Below, in pieces: positions 42,300 to 51,198 of a DNA stretch of 64,000 bases. The notes below the pieces were generated by a model. The model made no database searches and was not told where the DNA came from. It saw nothing but the letters and a program-made list of their open reading frames with translations. The first letter of the stretch is position 1. Every line of letters starts with the position of its first letter. This stretch comes from Paenibacillus sp. LHD-38 (GTDB lineage: Bacteria > Bacillota > Bacilli > Paenibacillales > Paenibacillaceae): positions 34,410 through 98,409 of the forward strand of contig NZ_JAVIFU010000025.1 of assembly GCF_031157315.1 (NCBI RefSeq), in the 5' to 3' direction. A program made the position numbers and the translations under genes.

Positions 42300-43135
42300 A
42301 CATCGCTTTTTCACCCTGTCCGAATGATACATTCGTCTTTCACGCCTGGACGCATGGCCTTATCGAAGGCGCGCCGGAGCTGGACGTCACATATGCCGAT
42401 ATTGACATTACGAACAATTGGGCCGCACAGTCCCAAGGCCCCGAGGTAATGAAAATTTCTTACGCGGCCTTGCCATGGGTACTGTCCGACTATAAACTGC
42501 TGTCTTGCGGAGGCGCGCTCGGCAGAGGCTGCGGTCCACTCGTTTTAACGCAAAACAGCGAGAGAGAAGCTCCTAATCCCTTCTCCCTGTCCGGTAAACG
42601 CGTAGCCGTTCCCAGTGAACGCTCGACCGCCTATCTCCTTTTCCGCTTATGGGCAGCCAAGCATGTTCCGGGGGGAGTTGGCGAAATCATCGTAATGCCC
42701 TTTCACGAAATCATGCCCGCCGTTCGCGACGGCCAAATCGATGCTGGACTGGTCATCCATGAAGCCCGCTTCACTTACCCTACCTACGGCCTGAGCATGC
42801 TGACTGATCTTGGAAGCTGGTGGGAATCCGATACCGGCTTGCCGATCCCGCTCGGAGCCATCATTGCAAAACGCTCGCTGGATACCGATGCGATAACCGA
42901 ATGGATTCGCGCATCCGTCAAGTATGCCTGGGCACACCCAGCGGAGTCCAGGTCCTATATTATGATGCATGCGCAAGAGCTCTCACCTGATGTAGCTGAG
43001 TCGCATATCGATCTCTACGTCAATGAGTTCACTGCCGATTTGGGCGAAGACGGTTACGCGGCGATCACCGCCCTGCTTGGCCGTGCGGCTGAGGAAGGCC
43101 TCGTGCCGAGCTTCGACCTGTCGCTGCTGAGATAA
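42296..43135 (+). CDS. mqnD: 1,4-dihydroxy-6-naphthoate synthase
   Basis: The 279-residue protein starts MNIAFSPCPNDTFVFHAWTHGLI, a nearly invariant MqnD start. It continues with KISYAALPWVLSDYKLLSCGGALGRGCGPLV and GQIDAGLVIHEARFTYPTYGL, which hold the catalytic histidine region. It converts cyclic de-hypoxanthine futalosine to 1,4-dihydroxy-6-naphthoate, a menaquinone precursor. Its start overlaps the stop of mqnB. mqnA and mqnC are not in the window. This organism thus probably makes menaquinone by the futalosine route rather than the classical MenFDHCEB route. Confidence 0.95.
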   Translation: MNIAFSPCPNDTFVFHAWTHGLIEGAPELDVTYADIDITNNWAAQSQGPEVMKISYAALPWVLSDYKLLSCGGALGRGCGPLVLTQNSEREAPNPFSLSGKRVAVPSERSTAYLLFRLWAAKHVPGGVGEIIVMPFHEIMPAVRDGQIDAGLVIHEARFTYPTYGLSMLTDLGSWWESDTGLPIPLGAIIAKRSLDTDAITEWIRASVKYAWAHPAESRSYIMMHAQELSPDVAESHIDLYVNEFTADLGEDGYAAITALLGRAAEEGLVPSFDLSLLR

Positions 43136-43451
43136 TTAAGGCCGGCACCTGCATGCAGCTTCTGCTCTATTCTGCCTACACGCTCACTCATAAGCGAATA
43201 TTGTTCGCGCCCGCTTTTGTGTATCACCGGCTGCCGGTAAAGCATAAACGAGCCTGCTGCATCACAGTCAATGCAATTAGTGCGACAGATACCAGGCCAG
43301 CAGCAACAATCGACACAAAACAATGCAGTTTATACAACACATGATGCAGCTTTTTAGATAACCGATTGGCAGATTGCATTTTATACAACATAATCGCCAG
43401 AAACCCCCAAACTCCATGGAATTTTGGGGTTTCTGCTGTATAAATTACACT
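43136..43451. repeat. Non-coding gap with family-2 repeats
   Basis: Contains AATGCAGTTTATACAACA (43322-43339), ATTGCATTTTATACAACATA (43374-43393) and, inverted, CAGTGTAATTTATACAGCAG (43434-43453). A hairpin CAGAAACCCC...GGGGTTTCTG at 43398-43435 joins the last two. The repeat abuts, and appears to cut, an SLH-domain coding fragment on the minus strand. Confidence 0.6.
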
Positions 43452-43598
43452 GCCCAGCACATCCGCTAATCGGGCTATGATAACCGCCATATCTTGTCTT
43501 GTGATGGAATCATTAACGCCAAAGCTGCCATCCGGTTTCCCCGTTACGACGCCCAGCTGTTCCGCGGCAGCGGCTGCTTTGTAATACCACGCCCACAC
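43452..43598 (-). pseudogene. Fragment of an S-layer homology (SLH) domain gene
   Basis: About 48 codons read WAWYYKAAAAAEQLGVVTG, KPDGSFGVNDSITRQDMAVI and IARLADVLG, the classic SLH pattern (helix, G-x-PDG-F, ITRQ-MA). The frame then runs straight into family-2 repeat sequence. Intact SLH proteins are large exported cell-wall proteins with three such motifs, so this is a remnant. The upstream part and signal peptide are gone. Confidence 0.75.
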
Positions 43599-43678
43599 GA
43601 AAAAACGAGGCTGACTTCAAGCTGCCATAGCTCGATTGAGCAAGCTCCGTGCTTGGCGGTAAAATGGCTTGCCATGAA

Positions 43679-43727
43679 CGAAGGGACTGTCCCTCAAGGT
43701 CTTCGACCTTTGAGACAGTCCCTTCTT
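43679..43727 (+). terminator. Long hairpin downstream of the ArsR gene
   Basis: AAGGGACTGTC...AAGGTC pairs with GACCTT...GACAGTCCCTT with one internal mismatch. The T-run (CTTTTGGG) lies on the plus side. It is 25 bp past the ArsR stop, which is on the minus strand, so its direction is unclear. Confidence 0.55.
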
Positions 43728-43751
43728 TTGGGTAGCAGCCTGCTCCTGCTT

Positions 43752-44132
43752 TTACTCGCTGGAATCGCGATCCACTGCCTTAAGCGGGCCAAATGAGTCC
43801 GCATCCGAGGAACCTTCGGTTTCCACGAAGCGCTTAAGCGCCGACAGTTTATTTTCCCAGTAGCGCTCATAATAAGCCAGCCATCGTTTGAGCTCAAGCA
43901 GCGGCTCCGGATCGAGCCGGTAGCGCGTTTCACGTCCGACCTTCCGATCCTTCACAAGCCCGGCATCGGCAAGCACGCGCAAATGCTTCGATACCGCTGT
44001 CCGGCTCATCGTAAAATGGCCGCTAATGACCGTGACCGGCAGCTCCTCATCGCCTAGCAGATGCAGCAGTTTACGGCGCGTTGGATCTGCAATAGCTTGA
44101 AAAACGTCGTGCTTTGGTGCGGGCTCTGCCAT
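43752..44132 (-). CDS. ArsR-family transcriptional regulator
   Basis: The 126-residue winged-helix protein shows DVFQAIADPTRRKLLHLLGDEELPVTVISGHFTMSRTAVSKHLRVLADAGLVKDRKVGRETRYRLDPEPL, a standard ArsR DNA-binding domain without the metal-binding CxC box. The tail is specific to regulators that pair with SRPBCC proteins. It starts two bases after the SRPBCC stop (TAATATG) in one operon and probably represses the operon through the palindrome at 44609. Confidence 0.92.
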   Translation of the reverse strand: MAEPAPKHDVFQAIADPTRRKLLHLLGDEELPVTVISGHFTMSRTAVSKHLRVLADAGLVKDRKVGRETRYRLDPEPLLELKRWLAYYERYWENKLSALKRFVETEGSSDADSFGPLKAVDRDSSE

Positions 44133-44133
44133 A

Positions 44134-44562
44134 TTAGGCCTCTACGTACTTGCGCAGATTTTCCACGAGACCAACCCAGCCGCCCGACATTTTGCCGCGC
44201 ACTTCCTCGTGAGGTTGGCCAAATTCAGTAACCTTATCTGCATCCCAGCCTGCATGAATAAGAGTGAATTCCGTTTTGCCAGCCATATCGTTAAGCTCAA
44301 AAGTCAAGGACCAGTCCTTGCCCCATTCGAAGGTTAGACGGTTAGGAGGGTCAAGCACCGTGACCTTACAAGGAGAATTTCCGAAAGGCCCTGCCTCCAA
44401 ATGAAACTCATAGCCCAGCTCCGCTTGAAAATTGTTCGGCATGAACCATGCAGCAATGCCTTCAGAGGTAGCAACTGCGTCCCATACCTTTTGAATCGGG
44501 GCGTTCAGTACAAGCGTCTGTCTGATATCCGGCAAAGTGCTTTGCGTATTATTGTTTTCCAT
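44134..44562 (-). CDS. SRPBCC (AHSA1-like) domain protein
   Basis: The 142-residue protein has the START/AHSA1 helix-grip pattern: RQTLVLNAPIQKVWDAVATSEGIAAWFMPNNF, VTVLDPPNRLTFEWGKDWSLTFELND and a final helix GGWVGLVENLRKYVEA. Such proteins bind a hydrophobic ligand or stabilise client proteins; the ligand is unknown. It is the first gene of a two-gene operon with the ArsR regulator, a very common pairing. Confidence 0.92.
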   Translation of the reverse strand: MENNNTQSTLPDIRQTLVLNAPIQKVWDAVATSEGIAAWFMPNNFQAELGYEFHLEAGPFGNSPCKVTVLDPPNRLTFEWGKDWSLTFELNDMAGKTEFTLIHAGWDADKVTEFGQPHEEVRGKMSGGWVGLVENLRKYVEA

Positions 44563-44608
44563 GTGATAACCTCCATTAGGTGAGTAGAAGCTTATATCAT
44601 CATAAATA

Positions 44609-44626
44609 CGAAACCATTTGGTTTCG
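44609..44626. promoter_or_regulatory. Probable ArsR operator of the SRPBCC-arsR operon
   Basis: CGAAACCATTTGGTTTCG is an almost perfect palindrome 47 bp upstream of the SRPBCC start. A related TTTTGGTTTTATG half-site lies at about 44647. Position and form fit autoregulation by the ArsR protein. Confidence 0.65.
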
Positions 44627-44790
44627 CATTTCGATTATATGACACCTTTTGGTTTTATGTCAAACGAAAGAATAGATGTCTCTGCTAGTCTTTCCCGCCA
44701 AACGCATATCAAGCCATGCTTCTCAAGCCAAAATGGGCTGATCGGGATTCAACCCATTCAGCCCATTCGCCCATCCTATGGATGTATGAC

Positions 44791-45125
44791 TTATACACGC
44801 ATGTCGAACATGCGGTCGGAATTCGCTACTGCTCCTACGGCAGCGTTAGCTGTTTGAACACTCGCTTGAACGCCAGTCAGGCCTTCACCGCCAGCAGAGC
44901 TTGCCTTCGTCCTTTGCTTCGCAATCGCTTGCTGCAATTGCCGGATTTGCTGCTGGATGACCTGCGCCTTTTTCTCTTTGACCGCTTGGCCATCTTTGCT
45001 GTCATTCACTTTCTTGAGCTCGGCAGGCTCGATAGCTGCTTCTCCAGGCTTGATGTGTCCGACGATACTGACGAATATGATGCGTAAGCCAATTGACTGC
45101 TGCTCGATACAGATGATAGGTTCAT
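44791..45125 (-). pseudogene. FlxA-like gene with a frameshift
   Basis: ATG 45125 follows AAAGGGAG and encodes a Ser-rich start MNLSSVSSSSQLAYASYSSV, then SSDTSSLEKQLSSLP before hitting TGA. The next frame, entered near 45025, continues KKVNDSKDGQAVKEKKAQVI and QQQIRQLQQAIAKQRT with the coiled-coil pattern of FlxA-like proteins. One missing base in CTGCCGAGCTC explains both halves. It is either a disabled gene or a sequencing error. Confidence 0.7.
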
Positions 45126-45235
45126 CACGTTTCTCCCTTTCTGTGATAGCTGATCACGAAAGGACAATCATATAGAAAAATAATGAACATAGAATGTACG
45201 AGCGTTTACCCGCCTCAACAAGACCAGCATCGCCT

Positions 45236-46450
45236 CTAGCGGTAAGAAATTTCTGTTACCGCTTCGACCCATTTTCCGCCTACCAGCTTGCCTGCGGAGA
45301 ACGCGGCTTCGCGAAGAGGAGCGGAAGCTATGGCATGTTTTGCATTGGCCGCCGGAACCAGAATGAAGCTGGCAGCATCCCCCTCCTTGGGCGTTAACGG
45401 GCCCGCAGAAATAAGCGGATAGGTTTGTAGCAGCTTATCATCCAGTATCCAACCGAATTTCTCAGCCAGCTTCGAGCCTCTCGCAAGCAGATCGCCGTTG
45501 CCGAACGGACTCCAGGCATCCAGAATATTGTCTGATCCGACATGAACAGTTACGCCCTCTGCCACCAGCTGGTCAACGCGCGGCATCGGCCTATCGAGCG
45601 GGACGCTCGTAATAATCGCCACATCATTTGCTCTCAGCTGCTGCGCAAGCTCTTTCGACTCCGCCTCAGTTACCTGACCCAAGCAATACGCATGGCTGAC
45701 TGCCGTTCTGCCGCCTTTGCCCGCTTGTGCCGTCAAATCGGCAAAGCGGCTAATCGTATACAGGCCGAGATGTCCCGGATCATGCAAATGGAGATCAACG
45801 CCCGCATTGAATTCAGCGCTCAGCTCAAATGTCACATCCAAGCTCCGGTCAACCTGACGATCCAGACCGGCAGGATCGACGCCGCCGACATATTCCGCGC
45901 CCGCACGCAGCGCTTCCTTCATGACCGATACAGAGTCCGAGCGCAGTAATCCCTGCTGCGGGAAAGCAACGATTTCGATTTCCATTATGCCGCGGTATTC
46001 CTCTCTTACCCGAAGCACATCTTCCAAATGCGAAATCCCGATTTGCGGATCAACATCGACATGAGTCCTAATTTTAGTCGTTCCGTGGCTAAGCAGCAGA
46101 TCAATGAGACGACGGGCGCGTTCCGCTACCGTCGTCGGCAGCGAAGCAAGCATGGCCTTCTCGAACGCTAATTGCCCGGGCAATGTTATGAACGGTTGCA
46201 GCGGCTTCCACGGCTCCCCCAAAAAATGTTTATCCAAATGGATATGCATATCGGTCGTTGCCGGTAGATATTGCAAACCCTCGGCATCCTTTACGCCGCC
46301 TGTATTTACGCCTGCCGAACCGTTATGGCTCGGCGTTATGCGCGAAATGATCCCCTTTTCCAAATCTAACGAGATATCAAACAAACCTTCATTTATACGA
46401 ATGCGATTAATTTGTGTTATGGACACGTTCGTCACCCTCTGCTTCATCAT
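45236..46450 (-). CDS. Cytosine-deaminase-like amidohydrolase (downstream copy)
   Basis: This 404-residue metal-dependent hydrolase is of the CodA/cytosine deaminase branch. Metal-site motifs are TDMHIHLDKHFL, TKIRTHVDVD, VDLHLHDPGH, RTAVSHAYCLG and HVGSDNILDAWSPFGNGD. It probably deaminates or opens a cytosine-like or related heterocycle imported by the Liv-type transporter whose genes lie directly upstream (5 bp gap to livF). Start may be ATG 46450 or, with a better AGAGGG site, GTG 46426. It is paralogous to the gene at 51199-52449. Confidence 0.88.
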   Translation of the reverse strand: MMKQRVTNVSITQINRIRINEGLFDISLDLEKGIISRITPSHNGSAGVNTGGVKDAEGLQYLPATTDMHIHLDKHFLGEPWKPLQPFITLPGQLAFEKAMLASLPTTVAERARRLIDLLLSHGTTKIRTHVDVDPQIGISHLEDVLRVREEYRGIMEIEIVAFPQQGLLRSDSVSVMKEALRAGAEYVGGVDPAGLDRQVDRSLDVTFELSAEFNAGVDLHLHDPGHLGLYTISRFADLTAQAGKGGRTAVSHAYCLGQVTEAESKELAQQLRANDVAIITSVPLDRPMPRVDQLVAEGVTVHVGSDNILDAWSPFGNGDLLARGSKLAEKFGWILDDKLLQTYPLISAGPLTPKEGDAASFILVPAANAKHAIASAPLREAAFSAGKLVGGKWVEAVTEISYR

Positions 46451-46454
46451 TTAG

Positions 46455-47171
46455 TTAATGCGCGCCCAAATACGCCTTGATCATACGGTCATCATGGAGC
46501 AAAGCGGAGGACAAGCCATGCAGCGCAATGCTTCCATTATCTACGACATAACCGCGCTTCGCAATGGACAGCGCCTTGTGTGCCATCTGCTCAACAAGCA
46601 AGATCGCGGTACCGTCATAGGCTAACTCTTTTATGGTGGCAAAAATTTCATTTACGATAATGGGCGCAAGCCCGAGCGACGGCTCATCGAGCAGCAGCAG
46701 CTTCGGTTTACTGATCATCGCCCGCGAGAGGACCAGCATTTGCTGTTCGCCTCCGCTTAGCGTAAAAGCAAGCTGGTTTCGCCGCTCATGCAGACGAGGA
46801 AACCGTTCGAATACCAGTTCAAGCTCCTTGTCGAATTGCTGCTTCGATACGGATCCGATTTTCTTTTTGAGCCCCATTCGCAAATTTTCGACGACTGACA
46901 GCGTACCGAATACCTCGCGCCCTTCCGGGATGAGAGATACGCCAAGATTAGCGGTTTTGTTCGCCGAAAGATGGGTAATCGGCTTGCCTTCCAGCTCAAT
47001 GACTCCAGCACCCGGACGAACAAGGCCAAGCACCGATTGCAGCAGCGTCGTTTTGCCTGCGCCGTTTGAGCCGATGACCGCAACAATTTCGCCTTTGTCC
47101 AGCTCCACGTCAATTCCCTTTAATGCATGGATAGCTCCATATCGAACGTCCAGACCTTTAATGCTCAACAC
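46455..47171 (-). CDS. livF: LivF-type ABC transporter ATP-binding protein
   Basis: The 238-residue ATPase has Walker A GSNGAGKTT, signature TLSGGEQQMLVLSRAMI, Walker B LLLLDEPSLGLAPI and the usual LivF end GYVVDNGSIALHG. It overlaps the livM-livG fusion gene by 14 bp and pairs with its LivG half to energise uptake. Family substrates include branched amino acids, urea and other amides; the context here favours a nucleobase-like compound. Confidence 0.93.
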   Translation of the reverse strand: MLSIKGLDVRYGAIHALKGIDVELDKGEIVAVIGSNGAGKTTLLQSVLGLVRPGAGVIELEGKPITHLSANKTANLGVSLIPEGREVFGTLSVVENLRMGLKKKIGSVSKQQFDKELELVFERFPRLHERRNQLAFTLSGGEQQMLVLSRAMISKPKLLLLDEPSLGLAPIIVNEIFATIKELAYDGTAILLVEQMAHKALSIAKRGYVVDNGSIALHGLSSALLHDDRMIKAYLGAH

Positions 47172-48987
47172 TTGCGGCCACCTCCTCTCCGCCCAGGTAC
47201 GCCTGAATGACGCGCGGATCGCTCAGCATCTGCTCCGGACTGCCCGTTCCAATAATTTTGCCAAAATCAAGCACCGTCACCGTATCCGATATACGCTGTA
47301 CAAAATCCATATGATGTTCGATCAAAATGACCGTCATGCCTTGCTTAACGAGCCCCCGCAGCAGCAGCTCCAGCTGTTCAATCTCAGCAGCCGTCATTCC
47401 AGCAGCAGGCTCATCCAGCAGCAGCAGGCTTGGCGCTGTCGCTAAAGCCCGGGCAATCTCTACCATCCGCTGATGTCCGTAAGGCAGCTGGCTCGCCGGC
47501 ATACTCCTGTCCCCTTCATACCCGATGAGGTCAAGCAGCGCATGCGAGCGCTCCTCCATAAGCCGTTCCGTGCGAAGCTGCTTCGGCGTTCTGAGCAGGG
47601 ACGCTCCTAAGCTGCTGTGCTCCCGCTTGGTCATGCCCGTCATCACATTTTCAAGCACCGAAAGCTCCTTGAATAACCGTGAATGCTGAAACGTTCGGGC
47701 AATGCCCCGCTGAGCCACCGAAGACAGCGACTTAGGAATAAGCGTCTCACCGTGCAGCGCAAACGAGCCTTGCTCGGCGCTGTACAAGCCGGATATTACG
47801 TTGAGCAGCGTAGTTTTTCCGGCGCCGTTAGGCCCTACCAACGAGTGGATCGTACCCGAGGCTACCGTGAGGCTCACATCCTTCAAGGCATGCAATCCGC
47901 CAAAATGCTTATTGATCCCTTCGAGCACCAGCATCCGTTTATTCTCTTCCCTCACCGAAGCGGCAAATAACCGCTGTTCCTCGCCGTTTCTTCTGGATGA
48001 AGACCTCTCTCCATTAGGGGAAAATCGTCTCGGCAGCGGCGCCAGCCATCCTGCAGCCGTACCGGCAATTCCCTTCGGCAGGAAGTACAGCACAGCGAAC
48101 ATAATGCCGCCGTAAAGTGCCATTCGCAGCTTCTCCATGTCGAGCACCTCAGGCAAAAACACGATAATAGCCGCTCCGATAACCGGTCCCAGCACTCTGC
48201 CCGCCCCGCCCAAAATAACAATCAGCACCAGCTGAACAGAAGTCTGAAAATTGTACGTATCCGGGCTGATAAAGCTATTGGTATGCGCATAGATCGCGCC
48301 CGACAAGCCAGCCAGCACGGAGCTGATCGCAAACCCCGCGTATTGCACCGCAAACTTGCGAATACCGAGGGATGCGGCGGCAATTTCATTCTCCTTCGTC
48401 GCAATCATCGCCCTTCCCCAAGAAGAGCGGCGCAAATTGCGGGCAACCAGCAGCGCAACGACAGCAATAGCCAATACAAATATATACATGCTCTTCAGAT
48501 CGAACGTATACGCGGCAACTTGCGGCTTCGCAATGCCGGATATGCCGAGCGGACCGCCTGAGAAGCTGTCCCAGCGGATAAGCACCTCATGAATAACGAC
48601 GCCGAAGGCGATTGTAATCATAGATAAGTAGACGCCGCCTGCCCGAATGGTGGGGATGGCGATAAGGCTCCCGATAATCAAGGAGACCAGCATGCCGACC
48701 AGCGCCACGGTCCAGAACGAGAGACCGTATTTGGTGCTGAGAAAGGATGACATGTAAGCGCCAATCGCCATTAAACCCGCATGGCCGATCGAAACAATGC
48801 CGCAGTAGCCGATTAAAATATTCATGCCCGTGCATGTGATGACGAAGATTCCTATCATAAACAATAGATTTAAATAATACGTGTCGACCATCCAAGGCCC
48901 CGCGGCAAGCAGCCCTACGGCTGCGAGTCCGGCCACCCATCCGGCGGCCTTGCGGTAGCCAAAGCTTCGCTCTATAAGTTGATTCAT
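47158..48987 (-). CDS. LivM permease fused to LivG ATPase
   Basis: The 609-residue chain joins a LivM-type permease (about 1-320; GMNILIGYCGIVSIGHAGLMAIGAY, AGLSGAIYAHTNSFISPDTY) through a charged linker (RRFSPNGERSSSRRNGEEQ) to a complete LivG-type ATPase (about 350-600). The ATPase has Walker A GPNGAGKTT, LPYGHQRMVEIARALA as signature, Walker B LLLLDEPAAGM and IEHHMDFV. There is no stop codon or frameshift between the halves. It forms the channel with LivH and the motor with LivF. Confidence 0.92.
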   Translation of the reverse strand: MNQLIERSFGYRKAAGWVAGLAAVGLLAAGPWMVDTYYLNLLFMIGIFVITCTGMNILIGYCGIVSIGHAGLMAIGAYMSSFLSTKYGLSFWTVALVGMLVSLIIGSLIAIPTIRAGGVYLSMITIAFGVVIHEVLIRWDSFSGGPLGISGIAKPQVAAYTFDLKSMYIFVLAIAVVALLVARNLRRSSWGRAMIATKENEIAAASLGIRKFAVQYAGFAISSVLAGLSGAIYAHTNSFISPDTYNFQTSVQLVLIVILGGAGRVLGPVIGAAIIVFLPEVLDMEKLRMALYGGIMFAVLYFLPKGIAGTAAGWLAPLPRRFSPNGERSSSRRNGEEQRLFAASVREENKRMLVLEGINKHFGGLHALKDVSLTVASGTIHSLVGPNGAGKTTLLNVISGLYSAEQGSFALHGETLIPKSLSSVAQRGIARTFQHSRLFKELSVLENVMTGMTKREHSSLGASLLRTPKQLRTERLMEERSHALLDLIGYEGDRSMPASQLPYGHQRMVEIARALATAPSLLLLDEPAAGMTAAEIEQLELLLRGLVKQGMTVILIEHHMDFVQRISDTVTVLDFGKIIGTGSPEQMLSDPRVIQAYLGGEEVAASVEH

Positions 48988-49012
48988 CTGCGCACCCCCT
49001 GACGATCCGAAA

Positions 49013-49900
49013 TTACACTTTTACAATCGTTTTGCGTGCATTGAAGAGGCCCATTGGCTTCCAATACAGCACGAGAATAACTAAGCCGTAAACAAACATC
49101 TCCCGGAAAGCCGTCGAAATGTACTGCCCGATGAACGCCTCCGATATGCCCAAAATCAGACCTGCGGCAACAATCCCCTTCGGATTGTTTACCCCTGCTA
49201 AGATCGCAACGGATATGGCCTTAAGCCCGAGCGGCAGCCCGATATCAACCGAAACCGCATAATTGGTAGACATCAAGGCGCCTCCGATGCCGGCCAGCAG
49301 ACCGCTCAGCACATAAGCGACCGCAACGATCTTGTTGCTGCTTACGCCCATGATCTCAACCGCGGTCCGGTTGTCGGCCGTCGCCCGCAGCCATAAGCCC
49401 CAATGCGATTTTTTGTAAAACAAGATGAGCAGCACCAGCAGGATGCCGACGACCGGCAGAAAAATAAATTCCTTCCAGTAGATGCCTGCGCCAAAAATAC
49501 GAAGCATCTCGTCGCCCACCGGAGAAGGGGTTACGCCTTCGTCCGGTCCGTTAATATAAAGCGCGACGTCTTGAATAATAATGCCTACCGCTATCGTGCT
49601 GAGCACCCATTCGATCGAATTCGCGCCCTTGTCGAACTTGCGGATCGCAAGTCTCTCTATACCTAAGCTCAGAAGCCCTACGATTAGCGCAGCAAACGCG
49701 AATGAAACGAGAAAGGGCAGGTGCCCCAGCTCGGCAAAACCGAACATAAGCACCCCGCCAAGCATGACCAGCTGTCCTTGCGACATATTCAGCGTTCCAT
49801 TCACCACAAACGTCAAGCTGTAGCCGAGCGCAATTAAGGCATATAGACATCCGACCGAGAGCCCGCTAATGACGAGCTGGAGTATAAGCGACATGTCCAT
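49013..49900 (-). CDS. livH: LivH-type ABC transporter permease
   Basis: The 295-residue membrane protein has the LivH start ISGLSVGCLYALIALGYSLTFVVNGTLNMSQGQLVMLGG and the cytoplasmic loop LRATADNRTAVEIMGVSSNKIVAVAYVLSGLLAGIGG. It is one of the two channel subunits, with LivM. It sits 22 bp downstream of its receptor gene and 25 bp upstream of the livM-livG fusion. Confidence 0.94.
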   Translation of the reverse strand: MDMSLILQLVISGLSVGCLYALIALGYSLTFVVNGTLNMSQGQLVMLGGVLMFGFAELGHLPFLVSFAFAALIVGLLSLGIERLAIRKFDKGANSIEWVLSTIAVGIIIQDVALYINGPDEGVTPSPVGDEMLRIFGAGIYWKEFIFLPVVGILLVLLILFYKKSHWGLWLRATADNRTAVEIMGVSSNKIVAVAYVLSGLLAGIGGALMSTNYAVSVDIGLPLGLKAISVAILAGVNNPKGIVAAGLILGISEAFIGQYISTAFREMFVYGLVILVLYWKPMGLFNARKTIVKV

Positions 49901-49922
49901 CCCTCTTTCTATGTTAAATGAC

Positions 49923-51170
49923 TTATTGCTTGTCGGAAATAACCAGCTTGCCGTCCTTCCACACGCACATCAGATACGAGTTCACGTCAACCGCATCTTG
50001 GTTTTCAGGCGTAAATGCTTGGTCCCAATCCTTGATGACCCCGCTGTACGAGCCGAGTCCCGTTTCGAGCGTATTTTTGACCGCTTCACGGTCCTTTGCC
50101 AAATTGCCGGTCAAGCCTGCTTTCTCAATCGCTTGGAAAATCATCATCGCACCGTCATAGCCTTGGGCAGCAGAAGCGAAGGTCGTTGGAATATGTCCGA
50201 ATTTCGCTGTGAAGTCTGCCAAAAACACCTTTGCTGTCTCACGCGTTTGATCCACGTTGAAGTTGGCCGTTTGAATGGCGTACGTGCCTTCTGCCAGCTC
50301 CTTGCCCACCTCTTGCGCACCTTTGTTTGCCATGCCGTTCTCGCCTACGATCGGAACCTTCCAGCCGAGCTTATCCATCGCTTGCAATACATATCCGTTA
50401 GCCGCGCCTTGGCCGAACAAATAAATAACCTCTGCTCCCGCTTCCTTCGCCCGGTTAACCTGTGCCGTCATGTCTTTATCCTTCGCGTTATCAAAGGACT
50501 CGACGGCCACCGGCTTCAGCCCTTCGGCTTCAAGCACCTTCGTCATTGCCGCTGCCGCGCCTTTGCCGTAGCCGCCGTTCTCGTGCAGGACTGCAATATT
50601 CGTCGTGTTAAAATGCTCTTTAATGAACTTAAGCGCGTATTGCGCCGTAATATTCGCATTCATCCGCACGCCGAACGTCCATGGCATGCCCGATTCGACC
50701 GATGCGGGAACATTGGAGGTAGCTACCATGAACGGGAACTTCTCTTCCATAATGATCGGCGACTGCGCCAGCATGACCGTGCTGTGAAAACCGCCGATTG
50801 CGGCAAGCACCTTTTCCTTTTGGCTAAAATCACGGATAATGCTGATGCCGCGCGTCGGATTTTGCTCGGTATCGCGTACAACGAGCTCAACCAGGCGTCC
50901 ATCGATACCGCCTTTTGCATTGATTTGATCGACCGCTACTTGAACGCCTTGGTAAAGGTTGACCGAGTTCATCGCGTTATCGCCCGTGGCTTCCGTAGAC
51001 ATGCCGATCAAAATCGGCTCCTTGCTTCCCGCTCCATCGCTCGATGCAGGCGCATTTGCCGCCTCTGTTTCTTTTCCATTGCCGTTGCCGCCTCCGCATG
51101 CGGCCAGCACCCACATCATGACTACAACGAGTAACCAAAGCGTCCATTTTTTGCCCGATAGCTTCTTCAT
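49923..51170 (-). CDS. LivJ-type extracellular binding lipoprotein
   Basis: Start at ATG 51170 (MKKLSGKKWTLWLL) behind GAGGAG; 415 residues. The lipobox is VLAAC (C25). The mature part has the periplasmic-binding-protein type I fold: ILIGMSTEATGDNAMNSVNLYQGVQVAVDQINAKGGIDGR, AIGGFHSTVMLAQSPIIMEEKFPF and NIAVLHENGGYGKGAAAAMTKVLEAEG. It is the external receptor for the livH-livMG-livF transporter. The ligand is not known; flanking deaminases and PucR suggest a purine, pyrimidine or similar amide. Confidence 0.93.
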   Translation of the reverse strand: MKKLSGKKWTLWLLVVVMMWVLAACGGGNGNGKETEAANAPASSDGAGSKEPILIGMSTEATGDNAMNSVNLYQGVQVAVDQINAKGGIDGRLVELVVRDTEQNPTRGISIIRDFSQKEKVLAAIGGFHSTVMLAQSPIIMEEKFPFMVATSNVPASVESGMPWTFGVRMNANITAQYALKFIKEHFNTTNIAVLHENGGYGKGAAAAMTKVLEAEGLKPVAVESFDNAKDKDMTAQVNRAKEAGAEVIYLFGQGAANGYVLQAMDKLGWKVPIVGENGMANKGAQEVGKELAEGTYAIQTANFNVDQTRETAKVFLADFTAKFGHIPTTFASAAQGYDGAMMIFQAIEKAGLTGNLAKDREAVKNTLETGLGSYSGVIKDWDQAFTPENQDAVDVNSYLMCVWKDGKLVISDKQ

Positions 51171-51198
51171 CCGAAAACTCACTCCTCTATTTTTTATT

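Noticed and set aside
49869..51134. 421-residue plus-strand frame opposite the LivJ-like gene
   Set aside because: Shadow of a strongly supported gene on the other strand; product is His/Arg/Cys-rich with no family pattern.
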